Shown here: piece after piece, positions 39,929 through 48,850 of the stretch
How positions within the stretch are numbered: the first letter of the stretch is position 1
How the letters are laid out: every line of letters begins with the position of its first letter
DNA from: Clostridiales bacterium
Lineage (GTDB): Bacteria; Bacillota_A; Clostridia; Saccharofermentanales; Saccharofermentanaceae
Reading direction: 5' to 3'
Assembly: GCA_017649745.1 (NCBI GenBank)
Contig: JAGCGE010000141.1
Span: 3,042 to 67,041, forward strand
Length of the DNA stretch: 64,000 nt
Position numbers and translations under genes: made by a program
Notes under the pieces: generated by a model
Database searches by the model: none
The model's input: the letters and a program-made list of their open reading frames with translations, nothing else
Told to the model about the DNA's origin: nothing

Positions 39929-42838
39929 ATGCGTAACGACGAATTAATGCACTATGGTACTAAACGTCACTCTGGAAGATACCCTTGGGGATCTGGAGAG
40001 AATCCATACCAGAGAGACAATAAAAACTTCTTACGAAGATGGCATGAATTAAAATCAGAGATTGGTGAAGTTGAAGCTGCCAAGGCTCTGGGCATGACCA
40101 TGAGAGAAGCTAGAGCAGCGGCATCTACTGCTAAGAAAGAAAAAATTAAAGAGGATATGCAGGCAGTGTATGATAGAAGATACAAAGCCAAGATGTCCCC
40201 TAAAGCTATAGCAGAAGAGTTAGGACTTTCTGAAACAACAGTAAGAAACTATCTTAAGCCGTCAGCTGCTGAAAAATTAATAGCAAAAAATGCTGTTAAG
40301 GACATGATTAAGAAAGAGGTTGACGAGAAAGGATACGTTGATGTATCTAAAGGCGCAAACTATAATATCGGCATCACTCAGGATAAACTTGAGAAAACAT
40401 GTAAGTCATTGCGTGATGACAATGGATATGCATTACGAAAGTTAAAAATTAAACAGTTAGCAACTGGTCAGTTCACTACAATGATGGTTCTGTGTAAACC
40501 AGGAACAACTGTGAAAGATGCATATGAGCATGTAACTGATATAAAACCTCTTGGCCAGTATACGATTCACGATACTGATGGTACTACAAAGTTAGGAATG
40601 TTACCACCAAAGAATATCAGCATGAATCGAGTAAAGATAAATTATGCTGATACAAGTGATGGTGGGCAGAAAGATGGATTAATAGAACTTCGCAGAGGTG
40701 TTCCCGATCTTAATTTGGGTAATGCTACATATGCGCAAGTTAGAATAGCTGTTGACGATAAGTATTATCTTAAAGGCGTCGCGGCATATGGTGATCCGAA
40801 GGACTTTCCTAAGGGTGTTGACATAATATTCAACACAAGTAAGACATCAGATAAACCGATTGATAAAGTATTGAAGGAACTTAAAACGGATACCGATAAT
40901 GTGTTCGGTGCCACGATCCTTCAGGATAAAGATCTTAAGAATGTAAAGCAGTTTTATTACGACAAGAATGGAGAGAAGTTACAATCAGCATTAAATGTCG
41001 TTAACGAGGAAGGTAAATGGGATGATTGGTCTAAAAACTTAGCATCCCAAATGTTATCAAAACAATCTCCGGAATTAGCAAAGAAACAGTTAAACTTAGC
41101 TGTTGCTAAATCCAGATCAGACTTAGATGATATCATGCATCTAACAAATCCCACGTTACAGAAAAAGTTATTGGAAGAATATGCAAATGGTGCAGATGCA
41201 GATGCTGCTCATCTTAAAGCAGCCGCTCTTCCTAGGCAATCAACAAAGTTAATCTTGCCTATTACATCCTTGAAAGATAACGAAGTATATGCTCCATCTT
41301 ATAGAAATGGTGAGAGTGTTGTACTTATACGTTATCCTCATCAAGGAATCTTTGAGATACCAGAGCTTAAGGTTAATAACCATAACACTGAAGGTCGTAG
41401 AGTTATGGGTACAACACCTACTGATGCCATTGGTATTAATGCAAATGTAGCAGCAAGGTTATCTGGTGCAGACTTTGATGGTGATACTGTTTTAGTTATC
41501 CCTGTTAAGACAGCAGCAGGAGTTAGAACAGTACCAATTAAGACTGCAGAACCACTAGCAGGATTAAAGAACTGGGATGAAACATACAAAAAGATTTACA
41601 AGTTACCAGACGATGCACCCGAGATAGATACCGCTACAAAGAATCAACAGATGGGTATCGTAACTAACTTAATAACTGATATGTCATTGAAAGGAGCATC
41701 CCTTTCTGAGATAGAGCGAGCAACAAAGCACGCCCAGGTTATTATAGATAGTCAGAAGCATCACCTGGACTACAAGAAATCAGCACAAGACCAGAGGTTA
41801 TCAGAGCTACATGAGAAGTGGCAAGGTAAGAAGACTGGTGGTGCATCTACTATAGTATCTAGAGCAGAGGGTGAGTACCATGCCGAAACTGTTAAGGGAT
41901 ACTATAAGATAGATAAGAAGACAGGAGAGAAGATAGAAGTACCTACAGGTGATATGCACCTGAAGATAGTATCTCCTGCAAAGAAGAAGGACATAACGGA
42001 AGAGCAATGGAAGACATTCAATAAGATAGACAAAGAGTATAGGAAAGCTAAAGCAGAGGAGGCGGCCTATATCCGGACCCTTACCCCCGAGGAGAGGGAG
42101 AAGTATGTGCCAAAGGTTAAGTACCCCACATCTAAGGTTAACGGTATAAAAGTTAAAGAGGTACCCACAACTTACAAGACCACAAAGATGGCCTCAGTTA
42201 AAGATGCATATGAGTTAACTTCAAATCCTAAGAAACCTAACCAAATGGAAGCAATTTATGCAGATTATGCTAACTCTATGAAATCACTTGCTAATGAGGC
42301 TAGAAAAAAGATGGCTAATACAGAAGGTGGTAAAAGGAACCCTGCTGCAGCTAAGACCTATGCTAAGGAAGTTGAATCATTGGATGCTAAGTTAGTGAAT
42401 GCCTTAAAGAATGCACCTAAAGAAAGGCAAGCACAAATCCATGCTAATTCTGTAGTATCTGCAGAACTAAATAGTCATCCTGAAATCAAACAAGATAGTG
42501 ACAAACTAAAACGTTTGCGTATGCAAGCGCTTAATAGTTCTCGCGCTTTGTTTGGTGCTGATAAGAAAGCTGTTCAAATCACAATCACAGAAAATGAATG
42601 GAAAGCAATTCAAGCAAATGCTATTTCAGCAACAAAACAAAGAGAAATCTTTGACAATTGTGATTCTGATTATTTGAAAAAGCTTGCGACACCAAAGATT
42701 AATGGTAAGCAATTAACAACAGCAAAAGTAGCAAGAATTAAGAGTATGAAGAACTCAGGTTATACTATGCAAGAGATAGCCGATGACCTTGGAGTATCAA
42801 CTAGTACAGTATCAAGAGCACTTAAGGGTGAACTGTAA
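39929..42838 (+). CDS. YonO-like single-chain RNA polymerase with a virion-type N-terminal tag
   Basis: 969 residues. D-F-D-G-D at 515-519, preceded by a S-G-A segment, is the metal-binding signature of double-psi beta-barrel RNA polymerases of the YonO/crAss-phage class. An ancillary conserved block (around 540-640) follows. Two helix-turn-helix units are visible: at about 89-109 (P-K-A-I-A-E-E-L-G-L) and at the last 30 residues (T-M-Q-E-I-A-D-D-L-G). Residues 5-23 (E-L-M-H-Y-G ... Y-P-W-G-S-G) form a tag shared in its L-x-H part with head-module proteins. The enzyme would transcribe phage genes. Confidence 0.82.
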   Translation: MRNDELMHYGTKRHSGRYPWGSGENPYQRDNKNFLRRWHELKSEIGEVEAAKALGMTMREARAAASTAKKEKIKEDMQAVYDRRYKAKMSPKAIAEELGLSETTVRNYLKPSAAEKLIAKNAVKDMIKKEVDEKGYVDVSKGANYNIGITQDKLEKTCKSLRDDNGYALRKLKIKQLATGQFTTMMVLCKPGTTVKDAYEHVTDIKPLGQYTIHDTDGTTKLGMLPPKNISMNRVKINYADTSDGGQKDGLIELRRGVPDLNLGNATYAQVRIAVDDKYYLKGVAAYGDPKDFPKGVDIIFNTSKTSDKPIDKVLKELKTDTDNVFGATILQDKDLKNVKQFYYDKNGEKLQSALNVVNEEGKWDDWSKNLASQMLSKQSPELAKKQLNLAVAKSRSDLDDIMHLTNPTLQKKLLEEYANGADADAAHLKAAALPRQSTKLILPITSLKDNEVYAPSYRNGESVVLIRYPHQGIFEIPELKVNNHNTEGRRVMGTTPTDAIGINANVAARLSGADFDGDTVLVIPVKTAAGVRTVPIKTAEPLAGLKNWDETYKKIYKLPDDAPEIDTATKNQQMGIVTNLITDMSLKGASLSEIERATKHAQVIIDSQKHHLDYKKSAQDQRLSELHEKWQGKKTGGASTIVSRAEGEYHAETVKGYYKIDKKTGEKIEVPTGDMHLKIVSPAKKKDITEEQWKTFNKIDKEYRKAKAEEAAYIRTLTPEEREKYVPKVKYPTSKVNGIKVKEVPTTYKTTKMASVKDAYELTSNPKKPNQMEAIYADYANSMKSLANEARKKMANTEGGKRNPAAAKTYAKEVESLDAKLVNALKNAPKERQAQIHANSVVSAELNSHPEIKQDSDKLKRLRMQALNSSRALFGADKKAVQITITENEWKAIQANAISATKQREIFDNCDSDYLKKLATPKINGKQLTTAKVARIKSMKNSGYTMQEIADDLGVSTSTVSRALKGEL

Positions 42839-42858
42839 AGGAGTTGAAAGTTAGAATT

Positions 42859-43185
42859 ATGAAAGTTAAAGACAGAAAGTTAGAAGATTACGGAAAACCT
42901 TGCATACTTTCGACAAAAGATAATCCTTTTAATCCCTTTACCGATTACGATGATTGGCGAAATTATGACGTTTCACCACGTTGGATTCCGGAAGTTGGAA
43001 TGAAAGTTGCAACATATTGTCGAGAATATCAAGCGCGTGAAGCGATCACGTCGGATGATTTATCAGATGAGGAAAATAACCGAATAATTAGCGATGCTAT
43101 CGACGATATTATAAGGTTAGATCCTTTTCATATCTACATTAAAGTTATCGAACCAAGTAAAGTTAACTATAGAAATGGTTATTAA
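42859..43185 (+). CDS. Unknown protein downstream of the RNA polymerase
   Basis: 108 residues from ATG 42859 (a TTG at 42844 would add five residues; AAAGGAG ends 15 nt before the ATG and abuts the TTG, so the start is uncertain). Aromatic and acidic with W-R-N-Y-D, then helices. Its start region contains two copies of the GAAAGTTA sequence that is repeated downstream. No family recognised. Confidence 0.55.
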   Translation: MKVKDRKLEDYGKPCILSTKDNPFNPFTDYDDWRNYDVSPRWIPEVGMKVATYCREYQAREAITSDDLSDEENNRIISDAIDDIIRLDPFHIYIKVIEPSKVNYRNGY

Positions 43186-43228
43186 TAAGATAGCTTTATG
43201 TAAAGTTAATATTTAATGGTACCCCTCA

Positions 43229-43385
43229 CTATGAAAGTTAGAGTGGATGCCATTTAATTGCTGCGATCTATGAAAGTTAGAATATTATTGCTTTCGTATT
43301 TAAACTTAATCTATTTATGCGTGCATTTATCACAAATAGCTATGAATCTATGAAAGTTAGACCTACCTAAGCTATGAAAGTTAGA
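43229..43385 (+). repeat. Four direct repeats CTATGAAAGTTAGA
   Basis: The ATGAAAGTTAGA core lies at 43231-43242, 43270-43281, 43350-43361 and 43374-43385, always preceded by CT. Near copies occur at 42844 (TTGAAAGTTAGA) and 42859. Spacings are 39, 80 and 24 nt. Placed just before the packaging genes, it could be a TerS-binding or operator array. Confidence 0.75.
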
Positions 43386-43424
43386 TGCACGCATCATGTG
43401 GGACACGTCCTGTTAAGCTTTACC

Positions 43425-43460
43425 TGGGGGGAGGGGGTATCAAAAAACACCCCCCACCCC
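43425..43460. other. G-tract/C-tract hairpin
   Basis: GGGGGGAGGGGGT and ACCCCCCACCCC are separated by 10 nt and can pair with a one-base internal mismatch. The G tracts on the + strand could also form a quadruplex. Striking in an AT-rich genome, near the presumed packaging site. Confidence 0.65.
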
Positions 43461-43592
43461 AAATCGCGCCGGTCTTTGGTTTTTCCCCAGAGGAAATATT
43501 TAGATATGAATTACAAAACTCCAGGGATTTTTTATGGAGGTATAAGTAGAATTGCGTAGTGGGCTTACGGTGACGGCCTTCTATTCCTTTCA

Positions 43593-43627
43593 CTCGTTTT
43601 ACATCACTTCCTCAGTGTAAAAACGAG
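43593..43627 (+). other. Stem-loop upstream of TerS
   Basis: CTCGTTTTACA and TGTAAAAACGAG pair over 11 bp with one bulge around a 12-nt loop. No T run follows, so it is a leader structure or protein site rather than a terminator. Confidence 0.5.
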
Positions 43628-43690
43628 CTTAGCAAAACTTCTTATATCTCTATAAAAAGTCCTTGGATGTTTAGTGAAAGGAGAACTATC

Positions 43691-44038
43691 ATGGGAAGAC
43701 CTCGTAAAAACTCATCAGAAACGGGTCTAAACTGCGGACCATTAAAACCAGCCTCTACACCAGAGGGAAGAGAGAATCAGTTAATAGCGTTAGCTACTGA
43801 TTTAGCCGAAAAACGTTTGAGAGAGGGTACTGCTTCTTCTGCCGAAGTAGTTCACTACCTTAAACTAGGGTCATCAGAGAATAGGCTCAAGAGAGATATT
43901 CTTAGAGAAGAACGAAAATTGATGATTGCAAAAACGGAAGCATTAGAATCAGCTAAGAAGTCAGAAGAATTATTTGAGAAAGCTCTCAATGCCTTCAAGG
44001 AATATTCTGGTGATGTTAGTTTTGAAGAGGAGGAATAA
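43691..44038 (+). CDS. Small terminase subunit (TerS-like)
   Basis: 115 residues from ATG 43691, behind AAAGGAGAACTATC. M-G-R-P-R-K start, an N-terminal helical region and long helices with an acidic end fit TerS, which binds the packaging site on DNA and feeds TerL. It precedes an HNH gene in TAATG overlap. Unusually, TerL lies 8 kb away at 51853. Confidence 0.6.
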   Translation: MGRPRKNSSETGLNCGPLKPASTPEGRENQLIALATDLAEKRLREGTASSAEVVHYLKLGSSENRLKRDILREERKLMIAKTEALESAKKSEELFEKALNAFKEYSGDVSFEEEE

Positions 44039-44457
44039 TGCAACACAAACTCACTTATACCGAACTCTCGAAGCTAATAACTTACGAAGAGCGGTTCAAG
44101 TATCTCATGCTTAAAGGCAATGTTGGGATAGAAACATTCGGCTATGACAGATATTTGAATCAGATGTTATATACATCTCAAAAGTGGAAATCACTCAGAG
44201 ACAGAATACTCATAAGAGATAATGGTATGGATATGGGATTGGAAGGATATCCGATTTACGGTAGAGCCATCATTCATCATATCAATCCATTAACTGTCGA
44301 TGATGTAATCAATTATTCACCAGATGTATTTAATCCTGAATATTTAGTCTGTGTTTCTCACAGGACACACAATGCCATCCACTATAGCGAAGAGAACTAT
44401 ACCAGAGACATGGTATTAGTTGAAAGAAAACCAAATGATACTATACCGTGGAGATAA
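44038..44457 (+). CDS. HNH endonuclease
   Basis: 139 residues, start overlapping TerS stop, with GAGGAGGAATA upstream. I-I-H-H-I-N-P-L and V-C-V-S-H-R-T-H-N-A-I-H form the beta-beta-alpha-metal site (H-H ... N ... H). HNH enzymes next to TerS are needed for terminase cutting in HK97-like phages. Confidence 0.78.
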   Translation: MQHKLTYTELSKLITYEERFKYLMLKGNVGIETFGYDRYLNQMLYTSQKWKSLRDRILIRDNGMDMGLEGYPIYGRAIIHHINPLTVDDVINYSPDVFNPEYLVCVSHRTHNAIHYSEENYTRDMVLVERKPNDTIPWR

Positions 44458-44476
44458 TTATTAAAAGGAGAAACGA

Positions 44477-44824
44477 ATGAGTCACAACAAAAATTATGGA
44501 TCGTACTATAAAAAAGAAGAGCCTATTGCGCAAAGAAAAGAAGCTCCTACCATTGAAGAAACAGTTGAAGAAGTTCAGAAAGAAGAACCGAAAGTGGAAG
44601 AGATTAAACCTGAGCCTGAAAAGAAGGTAAAGGTATACGCCTCCGTCATTGGCGGCAAGCCTTGTAAGATGCGTTTTAAGCCCGACCAGAGAAAAGGTCA
44701 GGTTATTAATATTATTCCGCATAAAGCCAAAGTGACAGTTCTTGAAGAGAACGGGACTTGGTGGAAGGTTTCTTATAAGGGTATAACTGGTTACATGATG
44801 TCACAGTTCCTTAAGAAGGAGTAA
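44477..44824 (+). CDS. SH3-domain protein
   Basis: 115 residues behind AAAGGAGAAACGA. N-terminal acidic proline/glutamate-rich linker (about 1-50), then a bacterial SH3 domain (I-I-P-H-K-A-K-V-T-V-L, W-W-K-V-S-Y, G-I-T-G-Y-M). Bacterial SH3 domains usually bind cell wall; here it may be a virion adhesin or an accessory to lysis. Confidence 0.7.
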   Translation: MSHNKNYGSYYKKEEPIAQRKEAPTIEETVEEVQKEEPKVEEIKPEPEKKVKVYASVIGGKPCKMRFKPDQRKGQVINIIPHKAKVTVLEENGTWWKVSYKGITGYMMSQFLKKE

Positions 44825-44827
44825 ACC

Positions 44828-45205
44828 ATGTCAGAAATAGAAATCACAGAAAGCATTCTTTATTCAGTCAAGAAACAACTTGGCGGGCTTGACCCAACAG
44901 AAGAATCTCCATTTGATGCAGATATTATCATGCAGATTAACGGTGTATTCGGAATCTTGCAGCAGTTAGGAGTAGGCCCTAAGGAAGGCTTCTCTATTTC
45001 TGACGAGACTGCAACATGGACTGACTTCGTTGGTGACGATAAAGTCCTTAATATGATCAAACCATACATGTATGCAAAAGTAAAGCTAGGATTCGATATA
45101 GCATCCACTCCGTCTTCAGTTATCACAGCACTTGAGAACATCGTACATGAATACGAATTTAGGATGAATGTTCGTGTGGATCCTGGAGATAAGGAGAGCC
45201 TATGA
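44828..45205 (+). CDS. Head-tail connector-like protein
   Basis: 125 residues behind AAGGAGTAAACC. A helical start (I-L-Y-S-V-K-K-Q-L-G), a D-A-D-I-I-M-Q-I-N-G-V-F-G-I-L helix and a Y-A-K-V-K-L-G-F-D segment match the gp6-like connector family of siphoviruses, which sits under the portal. The placement away from portal and capsid is unusual. Confidence 0.65.
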   Translation: MSEIEITESILYSVKKQLGGLDPTEESPFDADIIMQINGVFGILQQLGVGPKEGFSISDETATWTDFVGDDKVLNMIKPYMYAKVKLGFDIASTPSSVITALENIVHEYEFRMNVRVDPGDKESL

Positions 45206-45549
45206 TTGCAAACGTATCACCGTATCTCGATCTCTTACTCAAAATAATAAATATTATTGTCTTGTTCTATGCTTTTTACAAGTTCACTAAAAGACCTGGC
45301 GAAGACATGGCAGCAAGATTCGGCAAAATAGAAGCAAGATTGGATGATCTAGAGAGATCACTCAATACTAACTGGGAACAGACAAGAAAACAGCAGTCTG
45401 TAATGGATGATATACAGTTGTGTCTTCTGTATCTCTTAGATTTTGAGGCGGCATATTGCAGTTCACACTCTAAGGATGATGGCACAAAAATCGATACTAC
45501 AAACCTTGATAAAGCAAGAGACACAATAAGACAAAGGCTTAAACAATGA
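45202..45549 (+). CDS. Membrane-anchored coiled-coil protein
   Basis: 115 residues, ATG overlapping the preceding stop. Hydrophobic helix at about 10-28, then an arginine/glutamate-rich helix (I-E-A-R-L-D-D-L-E-R-S-L). Coupled to the next gene by 4 nt. Possibly a late membrane protein. Confidence 0.6.
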   Translation: MIANVSPYLDLLLKIINIIVLFYAFYKFTKRPGEDMAARFGKIEARLDDLERSLNTNWEQTRKQQSVMDDIQLCLLYLLDFEAAYCSSHSKDDGTKIDTTNLDKARDTIRQRLKQ

Positions 45550-45926
45550 GCTTTATAGAGTTTAACCCAAATCCAAAGGGTAAGGTTTCTGAGGATTGCA
45601 CAGTAAGAGCTATTGCCTGTCTTACTAATTCAACTTGGGATGATGCCTACATCCTAGTTTGTTGTGGCGGTCTGATCGAAAAGACTATGCCTGATCAAAA
45701 GGCCGCTATAACATCGCTTATGCATATGCTCGGATTTGAGAAGCATGAGCTCCCCAATACTTGCCCAAAATGTTATACAATTAGGCAATTTACAAGAGAC
45801 TATCCGATTGGACGCTATATGGTGGCAACTGGTAGTCATGTCGTAGCAGTAATTGATGGAAACTACTACGATGCATTTGATTCAGGGAATGAAGTACCTC
45901 TGAATTATTGGAAGGAGAATTACTAG
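45546..45926 (+). CDS. Papain-like cysteine peptidase
   Basis: 126 residues. D-C-T-V-R-A-I near residue 17 supplies Cys, and G-S-H-V-V-A-V-I-D-G-N-Y-Y-D-A-F-D near 98-112 supplies His and Asp in a late beta-hairpin, the order of papain-like folds (NlpC/C39-like). Substrate is unknown; cleavage of virion or cell-wall peptides is possible. Confidence 0.65.
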   Translation: MSFIEFNPNPKGKVSEDCTVRAIACLTNSTWDDAYILVCCGGLIEKTMPDQKAAITSLMHMLGFEKHELPNTCPKCYTIRQFTRDYPIGRYMVATGSHVVAVIDGNYYDAFDSGNEVPLNYWKENY

Positions 45927-45928
45927 AA

Positions 45929-46243
45929 ATGATGCAACATCAACAGATGGCTCCAGCTCAGCCGCAGTACATGTTCGATTTCGTACAATCTGAGATGCAA
46001 GCCATAAACTATTTGGTATCACCTGGCTATACGGTATACCTCTTGGATAACGCAAATAAAGTTCTTTACGAGAAGACCTATAACAGTATGATGGTTTATG
46101 ATCTTACGCAAAGACAAATTCAAAATGATTCTGCAAATACAAATCTCACAAGAGACGAAGTAGCACAGATGATATCAGACGCTCTACGACAGTATAATCC
46201 TCACATTCCAAAGAAGGAGCGAAATAATGGTCAACCAGGATAA
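45929..46243 (+). CDS. Unknown late protein with a glutamine-rich start
   Basis: 104 residues from ATG 45929 (GGAAGGAG upstream; the TTG 45908 frame overlaps the previous gene). M-M-Q-H-Q-Q-M-A-P-A-Q-P-Q start, a beta region, then a helix with T-R-D-E-V-A-Q-M-I-S-D-A. Small virion proteins with such starts are common in gut siphoviruses. Confidence 0.6.
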   Translation: MMQHQQMAPAQPQYMFDFVQSEMQAINYLVSPGYTVYLLDNANKVLYEKTYNSMMVYDLTQRQIQNDSANTNLTRDEVAQMISDALRQYNPHIPKKERNNGQPG

Positions 46244-46424
46244 TTTCATTAATGAACTTAATAAGTTTGCAACTACTGTACAAGGAGATCCGAGGCAGCA
46301 GGTGCAGAATCTCTTAAACAGTGGGCAGATGAGCCAGCAGACTTATGCAAAGTATCAGCAGGTAGCTCAGGCATTCCAGAATGGAAATATGCTTGAAGCT
46401 ATAGCAATGATGTTTAAACATTAA
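46227..46424 (+). CDS. Small glutamine-rich helical protein
   Basis: 65 residues behind AAGGAGCGAAATA. Helical with F-I-N-E-L-N-K-F-A and a Q-Q-T-Y-A-K-Y-Q-Q helix. Followed by a large tail protein. Likely structural. Confidence 0.6.
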   Translation: MVNQDNFINELNKFATTVQGDPRQQVQNLLNSGQMSQQTYAKYQQVAQAFQNGNMLEAIAMMFKH

Positions 46425-46435
46425 GGAGAAACCAC

Positions 46436-48286
46436 ATGGCTACTGAACTTAGAACAAGCGCAGACTTCTATTTTCTGAACCAGAATTTCGAAGCTGTTCA
46501 TAAACTCACACAGTTCGAGTCGCTTATGTGGGTTGATAAATACGACGAGCCTGGTTCTTTTGAAATCTATGCGCCTCCCCTCCCAGAAATAAAAGAGGCG
46601 GCACAGATAAACAATTACTTCACCACTACCAAATCCGACAGGATGATGATTGTGGAGGAACTTGAAACCACAGTCACTCCTGAAGGAGGTAGGAGATTAG
46701 TCATAAGGGGAAGATCGCTGGAATCTATTCTTGACAGGCGAGTAATATTCCTTAAATGCTATTTCAGAGATGACATCCCGGATCCTGATCCTGAAGAAGG
46801 TCAGTATGGGTCAAATAATCTCGAAGATGCTGTACGACAGATTCTGGATTTTTGTTGTATACATCCCAAAACAAAAGACGATACTACTGGCATAGAATCT
46901 CCAGACACGGATAGAGAAATGCCTTTAGTATTTCAGTACTCGGCAGAGTCAGTACCTCTCAGAGATAATAACAGTAGGATAATTGTTGATGAGAATGACG
47001 AGATAGTATTAACTGACTCATTAGAATCAGAACCGATTGACGAGATACAGCTTAAAGACTGTGAGTTTGAAAAAGGAACAGATGTCCTTACAATTGTAGA
47101 AACAATAGTTAAATCAAGAGGACTCGGATTCAAAATAACTCTTGGTAATAATAACAATTTTGTCTTTAGGCTTATCAAGGGAAAGAAGAGAACATCGGAT
47201 CAGAGTGAACATCCAATGGTCATATTCTCTCCCAGATTCAATAACATTAAGAACACAAAGTTCACTGAAAGCTATTCTGCCAATTACAAGAATTTTGTTT
47301 ATACTGAAGGTGAAACATATAAGTCAAAAAAACCCACAATTGTAAAAACTGGCGAAACTACAGGTCTTCTTCGAAGAGAAGTCTATGTTGAATCCGAAGT
47401 TACGCACGAAACAGAAGCAGATAATGTAACACAGGAAACAATTGAGAAGGTAAAAAAGACTCTTTCAGAAGACGAATACCAAGAAGTACTTGCAAAAGAT
47501 GCTGAAAAATATTTCAGAAAGTATCAACCAAAAACTGAGTGTGAATCAGAAGTAGAGCCGAATCTTACATTCCAGTACGGTCGAGATTTCGATATCGGTG
47601 ACATTCTGGAGGTTCAGGATGGAACTGGTAATAAGGGTAAAGTTCGATGCAAAGAGTTCATCATTTCATTCTCTGATTCTGGTTATGAAGAGTATCCTAC
47701 GTTTGATAACTACGATGAAGAAGATGATGAACCAGCTCAAGCAACCGCTTCTGGTGGTGAGTTTACTGATGGTAATACTGGCGGCGGTATAAATATTCGA
47801 GAGCAATTACTAGAGATGTGTTATCCTGTTGGATGTATATATACGTCAACTCAAAATGTATCTCCGGAATCATTTCTTGGCGGTACATGGATTTCACTTG
47901 ATGATTATGTATTAAGAGCAGCAGATGGTACAACTAATGTTGTAACACCTAATCAAAATTTAAATGATGGTGGTGCAGATGCTGCTGAAATTACTAGTGT
48001 TGCTTCTCATAATCATACTCAGAATTCACATAATCATACTCAAAATGCACATAAACATGGTTTGATGGAACAGTTTGGTGCTCCAGCATCAACTTCTTAT
48101 CCTTGGAATTCAGGTCCATATCAGCAGTTATCAATGACTTCTGGAACCAATAATAGCGCCTCATGTTATAACACAACTGCAACTAATATTGCGACTACAG
48201 CTACCAATATTGCAAATGGTGCTACATTTTCTATAAATACTATACCAAAGTATAAAAATGTGTATATGTGGGAACGTATAGCATAA
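46436..48286 (+). CDS. Tail protein: Gp37-like N-terminus and collar-type C-terminus
   Basis: 616 residues behind AAGGAGAAACC. The N-terminal 350 residues match the siphovirus Gp37-like (tail hub) pattern: A-D-F-Y-F-L-N-Q-N-F, W-V-D-K-Y-D-E-P-G-S-F-E-I-Y, I-R-G-R-S-L-E-S-I-L-D-R-R. The C-terminal 150 residues begin C-Y-P-V-G-C-I-Y-T-S-T and F-L-G-G-T-W, the phage collar/fibre end domain, with a S-H-N-H-T-Q-N-S-H-N-H-T-Q run that looks like the metal-binding histidine segment of trimeric fibre tips. It lies inside the packaging/head region rather than with the other tail genes. Confidence 0.75.
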   Translation: MATELRTSADFYFLNQNFEAVHKLTQFESLMWVDKYDEPGSFEIYAPPLPEIKEAAQINNYFTTTKSDRMMIVEELETTVTPEGGRRLVIRGRSLESILDRRVIFLKCYFRDDIPDPDPEEGQYGSNNLEDAVRQILDFCCIHPKTKDDTTGIESPDTDREMPLVFQYSAESVPLRDNNSRIIVDENDEIVLTDSLESEPIDEIQLKDCEFEKGTDVLTIVETIVKSRGLGFKITLGNNNNFVFRLIKGKKRTSDQSEHPMVIFSPRFNNIKNTKFTESYSANYKNFVYTEGETYKSKKPTIVKTGETTGLLRREVYVESEVTHETEADNVTQETIEKVKKTLSEDEYQEVLAKDAEKYFRKYQPKTECESEVEPNLTFQYGRDFDIGDILEVQDGTGNKGKVRCKEFIISFSDSGYEEYPTFDNYDEEDDEPAQATASGGEFTDGNTGGGINIREQLLEMCYPVGCIYTSTQNVSPESFLGGTWISLDDYVLRAADGTTNVVTPNQNLNDGGADAAEITSVASHNHTQNSHNHTQNAHKHGLMEQFGAPASTSYPWNSGPYQQLSMTSGTNNSASCYNTTATNIATTATNIANGATFSINTIPKYKNVYMWERIA

Positions 48287-48298
48287 TAAGGAGTTTAT

Positions 48299-48838
48299 AT
48301 GTATTACATTAAAGAGAATAATACAAAATACATTCTCACTAATAATGGTGTGGATGTGGCTGATGGTAATTGGCTAAAATTAAAAATCTATGCAGAAGGG
48401 CATACTTTTGGAGAGGTTCAAAAAGTATTTTCTTCTATTACAGAAGATATAGTCATATACACATGCATAGTTCAGCCAGATGGTAGAGAAACGGATGAAA
48501 ATATTTCTACTGTTATACCGTCATTTACTGTATTAAAGGAAATAGCATTCGACGCTATAGAAAATGTATATGCTATTAAGTTAATAAGTCCTAATGATAC
48601 AGATCTCAGATTAATAAAACTTGAAAAGAAAACATCAGAAAAACCAGCTTTAACATCACCTTACACGGATAACAAAGAACCTACTGGTATAGCTTCACGA
48701 TACTATGAAGTTGGTGAACTTATTGCGATCTATGACGATACTGAGACGCCAATAACTGTAATGGTAGTAATACCTATTAGTTACTGTAACGCTATATCGA
48801 TAGGCGTTAACGTAAAACAATACTATGGTTTTGTTTAA
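48299..48838 (+). CDS. Unknown beta-rich protein, probable tail-tip accessory
   Basis: 179 residues behind AAGGAGTTTAT. Strand-rich, no motif. It lies directly after the collar-tipped tail protein, so a baseplate or adhesin chaperone role is plausible. Confidence 0.6.
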   Translation: MYYIKENNTKYILTNNGVDVADGNWLKLKIYAEGHTFGEVQKVFSSITEDIVIYTCIVQPDGRETDENISTVIPSFTVLKEIAFDAIENVYAIKLISPNDTDLRLIKLEKKTSEKPALTSPYTDNKEPTGIASRYYEVGELIAIYDDTETPITVMVVIPISYCNAISIGVNVKQYYGFV

Positions 48839-48850
48839 GGAGAAATCAAA

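Larger units (their letters stand above)
43186..43690. other. Intergenic region before TerS: repeats and hairpins
   Basis: No convincing gene in 505 bases. It holds four copies of CTATGAAAGTTAGA, a G-tract/C-tract hairpin at 43425-43460, and a hairpin at 43593-43627 (CTCGTTTTACA with TGTAAAAACGAG). A TATAAA lies at about 43652. A 61-codon frame at 43374-43559 starts in the fourth repeat but has no ribosome site. Confidence 0.6.

Noticed and set aside
43229..43385. CRISPR array
   Set aside because: Only four 14-bp repeats with uneven spacing (24-80 nt) and no cas genes.
43374..43559. 61-codon frame starting in the fourth repeat
   Set aside because: No ribosome site; crosses the GC-rich hairpin; composition unlike neighbours. 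Kept only as a remote possibility.
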